64,000 bases of DNA from Archilochus colubris (GCA_023079485.1 CM041085.1:95801115-95865114); one strand, 5' to 3'; numbered from the stretch's first letter, positions 50,749-63,120 are shown. The notes: a model not told the origin generated them from the letters alone. Numbers and translations: made by a program.

Positions 50749-51169
50749 TGTAGGCAACAGGTGCCTGCACTCAGCTGATGCTCAGCCCACCTGTGCCCAA
50801 TTAGGGCTGACCCAAGTGGGCATGCCCGAGATCATTGGGCCAATAAAGGTGAGGCTGAGCAAGACCAGGTGGCTCATTCCCGAGCACTGTATTACCTTTA
50901 TTGTGCCACTAGGGCTCATCGCCTCTAAGGTGAGGCTCTCGTGGCGCAGCTGGTTAAGACCCAGTACTGCAATGCCGAAGGCCCCGGGTTCGAGACTCCA
51001 CAAGAGAGCCTCACCCTAGAGGCGATGAGCCACCACGGGAATGAGCCACCTGGTCTTGCTCAGCCTCACCTTTATTGGCCCAATGATCTCGGGCATGCCC
51101 ACTTGGGTCAGCCCTAATTGGGCACAGGTGGGCTGAGCATCAGCTGAGTGCAGGCACCTGTTGCCTACA
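50749..51169. mobile_element. 421-bp palindromic element with tRNA-like core
   Basis: The outer arms 50749-50882 and 51036-51169 are exact reverse complements over all 134 bases. The element starts TGTAGGCAACAGG and ends CCTGTTGCCTACA. It is flanked by perfect 6-bp direct repeats AGGCAG (50743-50748 and 51170-51175), so it inserted as a unit. Inner arms 50913-50940 and 51004-51031 pair at 27 of 28 positions. Between outer and inner arms the left side has 30 extra bases (AGCACTGTATTACC and following) against 4 on the right. The left arm contains CCAATAAAGG, so a polyadenylation-like signal is present in inverted copies. The tip is a 63-base spacer, mostly tRNA-like. No protein is encoded. TG/CA ends with six-base duplications would suit ERVK-type integration, yet a palindrome is unlike an LTR. 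A DNA-transposon derivative with long inverted repeats is the other option. I do not recognise the family. Confidence 0.9.
50934..51010 (+). other. tRNA-like core with Pol III A and B boxes
   Basis: This 77-base segment has the length and layout of a tRNA. GGCTCTC (50934-50940) pairs with GAGAGCC (51004-51010) like an acceptor stem. TGGCGCAGCTGG (50942-50953) fits the Pol III A box and GGTTCGAGAC (50987-50996) fits the B box. The D stem, anticodon stem and T stem pair poorly, so it is not a working tRNA. The general look is closest to tRNA-Asn, tRNA-Arg or tRNA-Ile genes, but I cannot choose. No run of four T follows for more than 500 bases, so any Pol III transcript would read through the right arm and beyond. 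The left arm lies upstream of the start and would not be included. Confidence 0.6.
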
Positions 51170-51175
51170 AGGCAG

Positions 51176-53153
51176 CAATGATCTATGCCTTTAATCAGAT
51201 GAATCCCATGTCCAGCAACAAAAGTCCCAAAGAAAGAACTTAGTCCATGTGTCCACTTGACCACAATTTGTGTTCCCTTTAAAATCAGGATCACAAAAGC
51301 ATGTGAAATGTATCAAATACCGTGAGAAGTAACAGATATAAGCTACGAAAAGGAACTAACATATTTCATCAAGACTTGCAGAATTTGCTAGGCAACACTT
51401 CCCAGTACTATACGTATGGGACCAGCATTATCCACAGATGTAAGCAATGTTCTTATTTACTTCAGAAAATATTCAATACAGCAAATGAAAGAACCAACAT
51501 CATCAGAATTATAATGGGGAGGCAAGGAGACAGCAAAGAGCACATTATAGGAAAAAAAGCTGGCAAAGGAGAGCTGCATCAGTTTTTAACTTAAAAATGC
51601 TTCTCTGTTAGGAAAATCCAGTCCACTCCAAGATCTTTGCCAATAAGACAAGGAGAAAAGGAAAGGTTATCTCTGTAAGGGAAGGCAGGAGAATCAATTT
51701 ACACCACCCAGACCCCAGGGAGCTCAGCCATACAGTACCAGCATGAAGGAACCTGTAACTGCACAGCTGATAAAGACCCAAATTGGGGTTTTACCAGCAC
51801 CTGACCTGGAGGGCTATACAGTCCTGGCTTCAGAGGGCTTCCTGACACATAGAAGGAGCCAGGGAAAACAGCACCCAGGACTCTGAAGAATAGGGACCCC
51901 AGAGGGGAAAGGGAAGCCTGGAATAAAGGAGGAGACACCTGCACCTGATAGTACTCATGCCTTTGAAGGACCTCAGGGTGAGAAGGTTTTGCTGGTTTAG
52001 TAAGTTGTCTGTTTTACAGAAAGAGGCTTTTAATTAGCTAATAAAAGTTGTCATACCAGCCCTGACATGTATGATAAATATTGAGGTTCAGTGGATTTTT
52101 TTTGGCTCGCTTAAACCTTTTCTTATATTTAATACTGCTTATTGATTTCATTTAGAGCAAAAATAATTTAATCTTCTGAAGCAATGTTTAAAATAGATCA
52201 CGCCTTGTCAGCTCATTCAAAGGAAATTTTGAAAAATGATGGAAAAGCACATGAAGCTTGAGTTCAGGATGATCCCTACATCTGTCCCGCTTGTCAGAAG
52301 AGAGGAGTGCTGAATGTGTTCTTCCCCAGAACAGCTACCTGAAGGGAGGTCCATGTTCATGTGGTGGGACCTGCTTTCCACTACAAGAAATAAGAACATA
52401 GATTATTCAGTCAAATATGACATGTGAAGCCAAAGGTACAGCTTGTCTTGTAGGCAGTCTGAGCTCTTTGTAACTTGAAAATGTCCCTACCTACTCTGTT
52501 CAAATTAGGTGTTGTCTTAGTTATTTAAACACATTTTGCTGGAAGAGTTAATATATTCATGTAACTCCTGGGTAATGCTACAGTGAAAAGAACTGAAGAA
52601 TGACAGCCCAAACATAATGCTAGAACTGAAATTTCTGCTCATGATGAGGTGTGTACACCAAGCCTAAAAAACGGGTCTGCATTCAGTGGCAAAACCTTAC
52701 TTGTTCACTTGGAAGTCAAATGACTGAATTAAAACCTTTCAAATATTTGAGAGGGCTAGATTGCACCAGGAAGTAGGCTAATTTGTGAAAACTAAATACA
52801 AATAACCTGCAGTCTCTGCAGCTGACAGCTCACATTTGCACGCAGCCAGCACAGTATTCTCCAAATACATCTGGAAAACACTTTTATGTGTGCTCATTTA
52901 TTACATCAAATAACAAATGCAAATGCATTTAAATCTCTAGGATTGGTTTGTTTTAAATCTGTTTACCTTGCAAAGTTGTTTCCATCAAAGTAAATGCTTA
53001 CAGCTAGGTACAAGCTCTCCAACAGCTCCCCTTGGTATGATGGAAACACACGCCTAGGGCAGGATTTGGTTGCCTGTAAATGGATGCTGGGTGATATCTG
53101 AGAAACCTTGAAATAACTGAGGTTTGCAAATATGTATTAAATTGGTGGGCATG
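51176..53153. other. Non-coding spacer
   Basis: No gene recognised. The 51,690-51,980 part is GC-richer and purine-rich and may be an old repeat that I cannot identify. The last five bases (GCATG, 53149-53153) are the LTR target duplication. Confidence 0.5.
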
Positions 53154-53971
53154 TGTCACAGTTTAACACTGGCCCGGCAATTAAACCAAGTAACAGACGC
53201 TCTCTATTAATCTATCTCTCGTCCCTGATAAAGAAAGGAGAGAGAATAAGGGAGAGAGACTTATGGGTTGGAAACTAAACTACACAACTTTAATGAAACA
53301 GTAATGATAAATAGGAAAAATTTACTAAATATATACAAATATACAGGAAAATGGATACCACGTTCCTCCCCCCTTTTCCCCAGTAACTCTCATGTCACCA
53401 CCGAGGCTGCAGGGCAGCCCTGGGAAAGTCCAGGCTGGACTCCTGGAGTCGGCAGCAGTCGGGAGCTGGAGGCAGGAACACACAGATATGGGCTGGCACG
53501 GATCAGGACCACAGGCAGACAAATGGACGGAATCCTTCCAGGATGTCGGGTGAAGGAAGGGAAGCAGGAAAGGCAGGAAGGGCAGGCAGCCGGAAGCTGG
53601 AAGCAGGAAATCTGGCTTGGCCCTCGTGATCCCTCAAATTTATACTGAGTATGACATATATGGGATGGAATACTCTGTTTGGTCAATTCTGGCATCTATC
53701 TTGTCCGTTCCGCCCCAAAGGAGGGCTGCAGGTGGGACCTCTTTCTTCCTTCTGGAGGGTAAAAGTTTTCCTCAGAGCTGAGCAGTGTCCTTGGCTCTGC
53801 ATACCAGTCTCTAGCAGTAACTATAAACATCAAGTGTTATCAGTCCTAGAAGCACACACTGTCTGAGAAACTTGCTGTTAATTTCAGTGAGTACAACTAC
53901 TTACAAGAGACCTAGCTAAAAGCAAAAGTACAAGACAGAAAATCACCTTTATCCTGGCCCAAACCAGGACA
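53154..53971 (-). mobile_element. Complete solo LTR (818 bp), ERVL-type, with 5-bp target duplication
   Basis: The plus strand starts TGTCACAGTTTAACACTGG and ends CCTGGCCCAAACCAGGACA. Perfect 5-bp duplications GCATG flank it (53149-53153 and 53972-53976). Signals set the orientation on the minus strand: the LTR starts TGTCCTGGTTTGGGCCAGG, has a TATAAATTT box (plus 53636-53644) preceded by a CATATATGTCATACTCAG motif, then an ATTAAA signal (plus 53289-53294), and ends in the TTAAACTGTGACA terminus. This order matches widespread bird LTRs. No internal genes are present, so it is a solo LTR. The same family appears truncated at 33,184-33,674 and internally deleted at 21,393-21,576. Open frames within it are not genes. 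Confidence 0.92.
53636..53644 (-). promoter_or_regulatory. LTR TATA box
   Basis: TATAAATTT on the minus strand, inside the solo LTR. It is conserved in the truncated copy at 33.65 kb, as expected for the family's U3 promoter. Confidence 0.6.
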
Positions 53972-54359
53972 GCATGGCACACAGGTTACAGAGGACCCTT
54001 CTGGGGCAATGGTTGAAGGGTGACTAGCCAGTGTCCCAGCTCTTCAGCAGTGGCAGAGGAAAGCCATCCTGGGCAGATGGAGCTCCCTGAGGGCTCCCAG
54101 CACCTCAAACTCCAGACAGCCTCTGTCATACTATGCAGGTCTGCATGGGAGTCTTTAAGATGCTAAAGCACCTAAAATGATGCCGGGCCCTGATGGGAGC
54201 CAAACTGCATTTAGTCACTAGTGCAAGCCAACCAAAATGTTTCCTCTGGTAAAAAATGAGGATGCTGCTTCCTGCTTTATAACCCACACTCAATCGACAC
54301 ATAACCAAGCACAGGTAAAACAAACAGACTGCCAGTATACAAGAGAACACTTGCAATTA
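53972..54359. other. Non-coding spacer between LTR and CR1
   Basis: No feature recognised apart from the right GCATG target duplication at its start. Confidence 0.6.
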
Positions 54360-54600
54360 CAGAATCTTAGAATCATTCTGGTTGGAATAGACACTTAATA
54401 TCATCAGTCCAACCCAGCACCCTGCCAACTCCATGTCCCTAAGCACCACATCACATCTCTAGAGATGGTGACTCCACCACTTCCCTGGGCAGCCTGTTTC
54501 AGTCTCTAACAACACTTCCAATGAAGAAATTTTTATGTTATCCAATCTAAACCTCACCTGGCACAACTTGAGCTCATTTCCTCTCATTCAAGTGCTTGTT
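54360..54600 (-). mobile_element. CR1 LINE 3' fragment
   Basis: On the plus strand: AGAATCTTAGAATCATTCTG, then CCATGTCCCTAAGCACCACA, then CCACTTCCCTGGGCAGCCTG, then CCAATCTAAACCTCACCTGG and CACAACTTGAG. This is the reverse complement of a CR1 3' region of about 240 bases, in minus orientation with its 3' end near 54360. The stretch matches the same part of the 13-kb CR1 copy. Coding capacity is nil. Confidence 0.88.
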
Positions 54601-57600
54601 TTCACAGGGGTCAAACCACAAAATGAAACAGATTTCAGTCAGCCCTCTTTACTGCATGCTGAAACTAAGTGAAGGCCCTGGTTCAGGCACAAACATGCAC
54701 AGAGGGTATTTTAAAGTAAATTCACAAATATATCAATTCAGCACCAGCTGAACGTCCTAATAGTCTGTTATTGGAGGAGGGGGGAGGTGGGGAATCAACA
54801 AAAGTATTATTATCAAAGAAATTTAAAAAGATGTCTTTGCTTTCTGGTGACAACAGGCAACATTCCAGGAAATTCTTATTAATTTCTGAATAAAAAAAAT
54901 TAAGTCACATGTGAGGAAGAAAAAAATTCTACCACTAAATTTATATTATATTTCAGTTTTTATGGGCATTAGTTATATTATGTTTTAGTCTTTCAATTCA
55001 TTATTTTTTCCATGTACTTAGGAACACTTAACTGCCTTCATATGAAAAAAATAGCTAAACCATTACTAATTTAGTCTTCATAATGACTATATGAATACTA
55101 CTTTGCTATTGCTCAGTATTGTTAATTCGATATTATCTTCCAATCTTCCAATTTATTTTGTCTTATTTTATTATATTTTAGTAACTTCTTTAATCTTTTT
55201 TTCCCCTGTAGGAATATTTAAGTTATTCCTAAAATTTATGTGAAATCTAGGGATACTAAAGATGTTGAAAATCTACTCTTAGGTCTGCAATCATAACTGT
55301 TTCCACCCTCCTTTGTGAAAGGTATATAAATGCTTGGGTATAATCACAATTTGTTTCTTATGTATGCAGCCAATTTTTCTATGCAAAATCAAACAAGAAG
55401 AACACCACAAAATCTTCTAGATCAAAAAACAGTATTTAGTAGCCACAAACAAAAAATAGTAGGACTGGATGGTAGAGGAAATTTTCATAGATACATTTTT
55501 AGAGAGAATGCATCAAAAAGATTTTTATCAAGTAATATTTCAGTGTATCCATCATTCTTTCAAAACCAGGGCATCTTGCATGCCCATATACTGCTGTTTA
55601 TTTTGGTAGTTTTTGCAGATCTTTCAGATGAGGAAAGATGAAGACAAGGCTGGAGAAGACATTTTTATGTTTTGCTCTGAGAAAATTAAGACTAATGATC
55701 ACACTGATGTCTTTCAGAGGAGAATTCACACGGGAACAGCCTGGCTGCCAAGAATACTTTGTTCCTTGTGATCCAAAATCAGAAACATAAGAAAAATTCA
55801 TCCTATTGGTCAAGAGGAACACAGCTTATACAGCAAGTCATGGCAATAACAGGTAAAATATTTCTTCAGGGCAACCTGGACAAGTGCCATGAAAGATATT
55901 GAAAAGAGAGGCAAATTTTATTCACCATTATGTGGAATTACACAACTGAAATTAAGAGTGGTATAATGTTGTAGTAAATTACTTCCTGGGTTGTTTTATT
56001 TTGTTGCTTTGCTTTGCTTTGGTTTTTGACAAGTTCCCCCATTTTATGGGTAATCTTTTTCCCAAGAATGCATCCTGGCAGCTACCTCGCACCAGCTGAG
56101 CCCCTTCAATATATTTTTACAGATCAAGAAGCATTACATGATAGTGATGAGTGTTTCTGTAGTCAGTGTAGCTTTTACCTTGTACACATGAAAACACTTA
56201 AGTCTGTCAATCTTTCATGAGGCTGTGAAAAAATCTCAGAAAAGAGATTTCACCCAGTTTGTTCCTGCCCCTTACATGTAACCAGAACAGTCGTTCCCCC
56301 TACTGCCCTATGAGAATCTCTTCACTGTTATAATCAGAGACTTTCATCTATATCCTTGATCATCTGTCTCCTTTTCTTCTGGTGCAGTATCATGATGCTT
56401 CCCTAAACCTGTCCATAACACTTTCCCTTTATCCAAGGTGAACCTGAGCTTGCTCTTGCATCTGCTCACCCTTTGGCTGATACATGGAAACATCAAGAAG
56501 TGCAGGAAAACACAAACGTTAGCACAATAAGCTGTGCTGATAGCACTGATCTTTCAAGGAGTGAAGCAAAATGTGACTTTTTATTTCAACATTCTAATCA
56601 GAATGTAAGGCTTCACAAATGCTCTTGGTTCCTGGGCCTCACTTTAGTTTGCTAAGTTTCACTGTGTACCTGCAATAAAGTAACAGATGGACATTTGTCA
56701 GAACATTTTAAATTAAATTCCATCAAATTAGGAAACATACTACAATGGTTTTCTTAAATAATAGATTGCAATTCAGAGAAAATTATAAACACATAGAAAA
56801 TATTCAGTTAAAAGAAGTTTGGAAAGAGCCTTTGTTATTTTTCAAAAAAATGACTGAGAAGAAAAATAAAATTACATTACTTGGGTATGCAATTAGATAG
56901 AAGGCTACCTACAAGCATGTGTCAGGAAAGCTCCTGAAAGAGATTGCAGCCTGAACATGATACAGGTATCCAGGTGAAACTTTAGTATTATTGATCAAAG
57001 CAGCATTCTACAGCCTGGCATAAACTGCTCTTGACAGCTTTGTGTTTTGCTGTTTCTGCATCATTTTTAAGATAGCAGTTCATGAAAATTTGGGGAAATA
57101 AAAAGAACAGAAAATCACAGGGAACCAATCACAGACCTGACACAGGTTAGCAAAGACAGTGTATTTTGTAATTTATCCACAACAAGGAGTATTTGAGAAT
57201 GACTTCTACTCTGCTCTAAATCATAAGCACAGTACATGCTAAAAATATTAATGTATCAGATGAGACACTTACTAAGGAATGTACTAGGACTATGAAATTA
57301 ATAATCCTACTTCGAAATACAGTAATTAAGAATTAAATATATGTCAGAAAGAAAACTCAAACTCAAAAAAGAACATTAACGACAGTATGAATGATCTCAA
57401 GAATGAACAGACATCACTGTAGAAGATCTTTTAATGGTGGATGTTAATAATATTTCTACTGATTCATGTAACCTTTAAAATTTGTTTTAGCTGTAGAGAA
57501 ATATTTTTTAGGGAGGAAAAAGAGAAACTTTGGAAAGGGTCCAAAATCAATTTATCACTTCTTAATTTGAAAAGAAATACATCAGACCTTCAAACTATTG

Positions 57601-58625
57601 AATTTAACTATTTAGATCTACTATGCTGCTTTGGTCATCTGTTTCATACGTTTTGAAGATCCGAGTATGTGCTTTTGCATTCATAAAGTAATATATAACT
57701 TTCTAAGCCTTGTTGCAATTGACATTTTGGAAGTGTAGAAAGTTCAAGCTTTCCTAGGACAGGTCAGTATGATATAAGAACGCTTTACAAAATGAGGAAT
57801 GAGGCTGAAAAATTATGTAGAGACAAGTGTTCTCTTTTAGAAGAGTCATATATATTAAGAATTTGGACTAGTAAATTCTAAATTATTGGTTAAGAAAATT
57901 ATTATCAAATTACTTACCACTCATATAATTACAAAAGTACAGCATATCAAAACTAATTGTGTCACTCTTCAACTTCATCAACATAATTTCTCTTGAAACA
58001 CCTGACTTAAACTCACCTCTTCCTAATGAATAATAGTTGACATGCATGGAGATGGGAGACGTTAGGGAATCCAATGCATTTCAGGACTGGCAGTGAAAGT
58101 AATGCTGCATTTTCAGATGTACTGCTACCTTTTTTTGCATATAATGCTATGGACTGCAAATACTTGTGAAAAAAACATTGATCTAAAACTCATAGCATAC
58201 TGCAGTTTAAGTTAACTCTGTGGTGTGAAGGAGCCATACCTAGCCCACATGTAACATTTTGATTTCTCTACCTAGTAAAACTTATGGAAAAAGAAACAGT
58301 CCTCTTTATCCTTTTGAATTCCAGACAGGAAAAGAATAAAATTAAATTTCTGTTAAGATACTAAGAAAACATCACTTATATTAGTTGTTTTAAAATTGAT
58401 CTCTTAAATATCAGAATTATTCTCTTAAATCCAATGATTTATCTAGCTCTGAAAATGAATTTTGTACATTTGCTGTATAAATACAGACTATGGTAACTAT
58501 TCCTAAACGACACCATTTGTAACAGACCCTCAAATGAATGAGATCAAAGTTGCTGACCGAACAAATTATCATACATACAATGTACAACAGGAACACTTAA
58601 CAATCACACTTGAAAAATGTCTTAC
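54601..58625. other. Non-coding spacer
   Basis: AT-rich, with no gene or element recognised. A G-rich run (GGAGGAGGGGGGAGGTGGGG) lies near 54773-54792. The 103-codon plus frame at 55330-55641 has no recognised domain. Confidence 0.5.
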
Positions 58626-58739
58626 CTTTAAGTAAAACATAACCCCAAGACAGCCAAGAAACAGGCCAGATGCTAGGTAACAAAGCCACAAGTTGCCATC
58701 AAAGAAAAGATCAGTTTCACATCGTGTGGCCAAAAAGAG
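58626..58739 (-). CDS. Candidate internal coding exon of an unrecognised membrane protein
   Basis: On the minus strand a plausible acceptor (CCCCTCTGATGTTTCCAG) precedes 114 bases that end CTTAAAG and are followed by a good donor (GTAAGA). The 114 bases are exactly 38 codons and open in one frame only; both other frames contain stops, and a stop lies just upstream in the putative intron. The peptide starts LFLATRCETDLFFDGN and continues with an unbroken hydrophobic segment (LWLCYLASGLFLGCLGVMFY) before a lysine, suggesting one transmembrane helix with a short cysteine-containing loop ahead of it. I do not recognise the protein. The nearest promoter candidate upstream on this strand is the CpG island at 63.1-64 kb. 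It could be a chance T-rich frame, since T-rich DNA naturally reads as F, L and C. Confidence 0.35.
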
Positions 58740-61700
58740 CTGGAAACATCAGAGGGGCTTGAATTGCCCTTCAGAGGGAAGGTGAACTTTGTGTCGCTCT
58801 TACCAACAGGAGCCCAAAGTCTCCCCAGCTAGAGGATATTAATACTTACTGCTTGTATGCAACTTCTTCTTCATACGGGATGTCTCATGTCCCAATTTTA
58901 AAAAAGGCAAATAAGCATTTTTAAGTCTACATATTTCATATACATTGTATCATCATGAAGAAGCTTGGTTAAGGGTAGATAAAAAACTCGGACAGATACA
59001 GTCTTCAAGAAACTTGATTGTCCTTTCTCATTTCCTTTTCCAATATATTTCCTTTTCTATATGCTCTGTAGCTTTATATGCCAATGACTTACTAAGCCAT
59101 AAATCAACAAGAATCTCAAAGTGGAAGATCCTCTGGGGTTTTTTTCCCTACCCCCTATTTTTGTATTACTCTGAAAGAAATAAAAGGAGTAACTACTTGA
59201 GATCTCCTCTCTACTGTCCACCATTCAGGGGGAAAAAAAAAGAGGGTCAAAAATAATCTCCCACTTGCAGCAACTAAAGCTATTTGTTCTGTGTTATTTT
59301 TGTAGGTTACTTGTGAAAGTAGAAGGCAGGCGTGAAAGGTGGCAAGTTCTTCTTACTCCTCTCTGCCAGTAAACCACACAATAATACAAAACCATATTTC
59401 TTTACCCCTGCATATGCATGAGCTACAGAAGTCCATGCAGGAGCGAAAGAGTTTGGAAAAATCTTCCTTAAAGGTTAAGTTGATAATGTGCGTCGCTAAT
59501 GATATCATATATGGTTTCTCTGAAAAGTCACCAGCCTATCTTTCAAGAAGTAAAGAATCACAGGAAACCAATGCACAAAAATAAAATGTAGGAAATCAGC
59601 ATATTTTAAAAAATGGCATGCTAAGAGCAATTAGGTTCCACACAAGTTTAAACAATAAATACTCATTCTCCTTCACACCTTAGGGATTGCTGAAAATCAT
59701 CTAAATTAAATAAGAAAGATAATAAAGACACACTACAAACAGCATTTTTAATTGTTTTCTCAGTCCTGCCCTATCACCTCTTTGGGGCTGTTGTTCTCTC
59801 TGAAAGGCAGCTCTCCAGAGGCAGAATACTGCTCAGCAGCCTCTCAGCTTCCAGGATATGCCAGAAACACCTGAAATGACCATTAAATAAGAGACTGGTG
59901 TCCAATTTCAACCTGACTTTGTATTTCTTAGTTCTATGCTTTGTTAACTGTGCCTTCAACTCCATTATCAAGACCTAACCTTTATTCTAGCTAGAATAAA
60001 TTTTGTTTTGCAACAACTTTTTTTGGGGTCAACCTGAGCTCAGGTCAATCTGACAACCGTAAGATGCTCTCTTCTCCTTTGACACAACAAATTTACTTTT
60101 TAAGGAGAATATTTAGGATGGAAGACATAAAATTGGGAGGAGCTGAAGGATAGTGGTGGAGAAGGAGCAGCTATGAAGGACCCAAGATGAGGAGTTATCC
60201 ATAGACAGAAAGCTCTAGTACGCACTTTATTTTATTTGTGCATATGTGCAATCAGAATTTCTAAGTTACTGATTTTTGTTCTGTTGTACTTATGTATGTC
60301 TTTTACCATTTTTTCTTCATGTTTCATTACTGTCAATTTGTCTACTTTATCTACACACAGCTGTAGCAACATCTTCTGAATAGAACAGACAGAGATAAAA
60401 GCCTTCAGCTGCTATAGCTGCAGGTGTGGTTATATGAGTACAAAAAGATGTAGAGGGCTAAAGGCCAGTGCCATATCAGATGCTATCTGCTGTTCATTTT
60501 CAGAACTGGTAAGGACAGAGAAGTGTGACACATGTGGAATGAAAATGCCTAGAAGATAAGTAAATGGTATGCACAGATCAAGTATTTAAGAAAGTACAGT
60601 GAGAAACAGATAAAAGGGAAGTGAGACTGAAGACGTATGTATGCAGCTAAAGCACAGATAGAGAAATCTAACTGCAGTGCTTTCCACCCTCTCATCACAA
60701 CTGAGCATGTACTAAATGAATAAACTGCTACTTGACATTTCCTAAACAAATATCATGGGAAGAGTACTTATTTTACTTTAATGAATCATTTTGGGCCCTA
60801 CAACAGAAACTAGCTGTGATGAACTATAATCAGTTCCAAGAAATAAAATTTTATAATGGAGATACTTATGGACTGAAATATGAGAAGTTGTGGTCTCCAG
60901 CAGGCCTACTTTAAAAGAGATTCTAATTCATCCATGCCCACTTCTACTTGCATTTGACCACAGATGCTGTTGACATAGTGTATCTGCCACAGGGAGAGGT
61001 ATTTCTCTACTGGAGTTAAGAAAGCCATATGGTTTGTGGACAACTATGAATCTTTGCAAGGCAAACTGAACTACACATATTTGCTCTTCAGTAGTTATTC
61101 AAACAAAATACCCACTTAGCAAACAGAGTATTTTGTATTCAGTTGGAATATTTTGGCCCATATAATATATTTCTAAGAACTGAAAGCCTCTCTTCAATAC
61201 AGTAATAATTGATGAGCTAATATTGACTTTCTTCATTAGTGGTCCTCTCATTCACTAGGCATGGTTAGATAAACAAATTCACCATAGTGAGGAACTGAAG
61301 AAGCAAGAAAGACTTGTTCATGAAGTAGAAGTGAAGCAGCTGTTTTTGTTTGACTGATGCAGTTTGAAAGAGCCCCCTGATGGCACACCTCAGAAAAAAC
61401 AAGGGTTATTTCAATGTTCTTTTTATTCCCAAAACTGCTCATAGGGATTATCACAGCTATACAAGGAAATTGCTTTGACTACATGTAATTGCAAACAGGA
61501 AAAAGAGTTCCTGCCAAAAGCACGTGTCAAATAACGTTTTAACACATGCAAAAATTACCCCTGTAATTACTCAAATGTCCATAATTTAGCCACACAAAGC
61601 TCTCAGTCAAGCTGAAATTCAGTCTCCTGGACTATGTCTATTAATATTTCCTATTAGAACATCTGCTGACAGAAAACACTGTTCTAATTCTGAAGTGGTA

Positions 61701-63120
61701 ACTTGACCAGGAGGAGCAATGTGAGGGAAGCCTGCAGAGGGGACCCCCTGGGTGGGATGCTACCGGGTGTCACAGTGGGCATTTGAATACCCAGGGCCTA
61801 CTTCATGTATGAATGCCTTATTCAGGGATACATTTCTCCTATCACATCCACCAACTAGTATTAAAATAACTTGCTTAATTTATTGTAATTCATTAAACTA
61901 TATTTTTTAATTACCCATAGTGGATCTTGACATTTTTGTTGTGATTGGTAACTTTTCCTTCGAATGGTTTGGTACCGCCAACATCACCATTAATAGTGGT
62001 GGGACTCTGCCCCACACAAAAGTGAAATCCTGATCCCACTGAGTCTTTAGGAATATTACCACCAATTCAGCAAACATTGGATTTGACTGTGCTGTTTTAT
62101 GTGTTTAAGATAGGCAAAACATGTTCTCAACACCTCTGTCAAAAGCAGTCTGTGTCTGTTGGTTATTAAATGCTTCCTTATAGCAGTTCTGACTTCACTC
62201 TAAGTGTAACTTCAACTTGTACCAGAAATCTGAAGTAATTTCAGAGGGACTAGGAATTCTAAACAGTTAACAGAGTTATGTCCTATACTGTTGTAGTGCA
62301 GATTACATATAAGCAAAACTAAATGCAAATGGCGATTTATGGTACTAAAACGAAAAGATAAAAATAATATGAAATAGAATCATTTTTTTCACAGTCCTAG
62401 TTTTTATTTTGTGTGTAACTGAACAATGGCATAATAAATGCATTCTTTAACTTAAGAATATTATTTCAGATCACACAGGGTCTGACTGCAGTGCTCAGAA
62501 TTAAATCTCCAATGCTTATCATTGTAATTTATAAAACTATCGAACATCATACGAGTCCATTTTAACTATATACCAGACATCTTGAAAAGCATGCAAAATG
62601 ATGGGGGGTTGAGGGACAGAAACAACCTTTCAAATATAAATGATAAAATCTGGCTAGCACTGGAAAATAGCCATGCACAGTAAAATTAAAACTTGCAATG
62701 CTGAAAGCATTTTGCGCAAAGCATCTGGAAATTACTTTAAAGTATAACTGCCATATTGCTGAAAGCACAGAAATATAAAACTTCCACTCTTCCTACTTTA
62801 CCTGTTTTCAAGATAAAACATAAAGATGGAAATTAAATAAATCACAGATGTGAAAGACTGATACCTCAAATACATTTGCACTCTAAAATATCCCCTGCCC
62901 TAAACCAGAGTCGCTCTCTAAAACAAGTCCGGCACAACTAAGTGGCTCCCCTGATGTATCTCAACCTGCAGTACAGTGTTCAGCTACTAAGACACACATA
63001 CACACACACACACTCCAAATTTCTCAAGCATTTGCACTTGAATTTGCAGGCGAAGATGTCTAGGGGACCCTTTTTCCCGGCAGAATGCCCCCTTGCAGCC
63101 ATCTGCTATCTAAATGACTC
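58740..63120. other. Non-coding spacer, possibly intron
   Basis: No confident exon or repeat. A palindrome ACCTGAGCTCAGGT lies near 60034 and a small (CA)n run near 62998-63012. A donor-like CAGGTAAAG exists on the minus strand near 62,800, but the sequence before it is not clearly coding. Confidence 0.45.

Noticed and set aside
50934..51010. Functional tRNA gene
   Set aside because: Length and A/B boxes fit, but the D, anticodon and T stems do not pair well and no T-run terminator follows. Recorded as tRNA-like only.
50782..51294. Frames across the palindromic element sharing the peptide GMPEIIGPIKVRLSKTRWLI
   Set aside because: The same peptide appears on both strands only because the arms are inverted copies. 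There is no sign of a protein.
53325..53695. Overlapping frames of 65-126 codons in the 53-kb LTR
   Set aside because: They fall inside a solo LTR, and one recurs in the truncated copy at 33.4 kb. They are repeat shadows.
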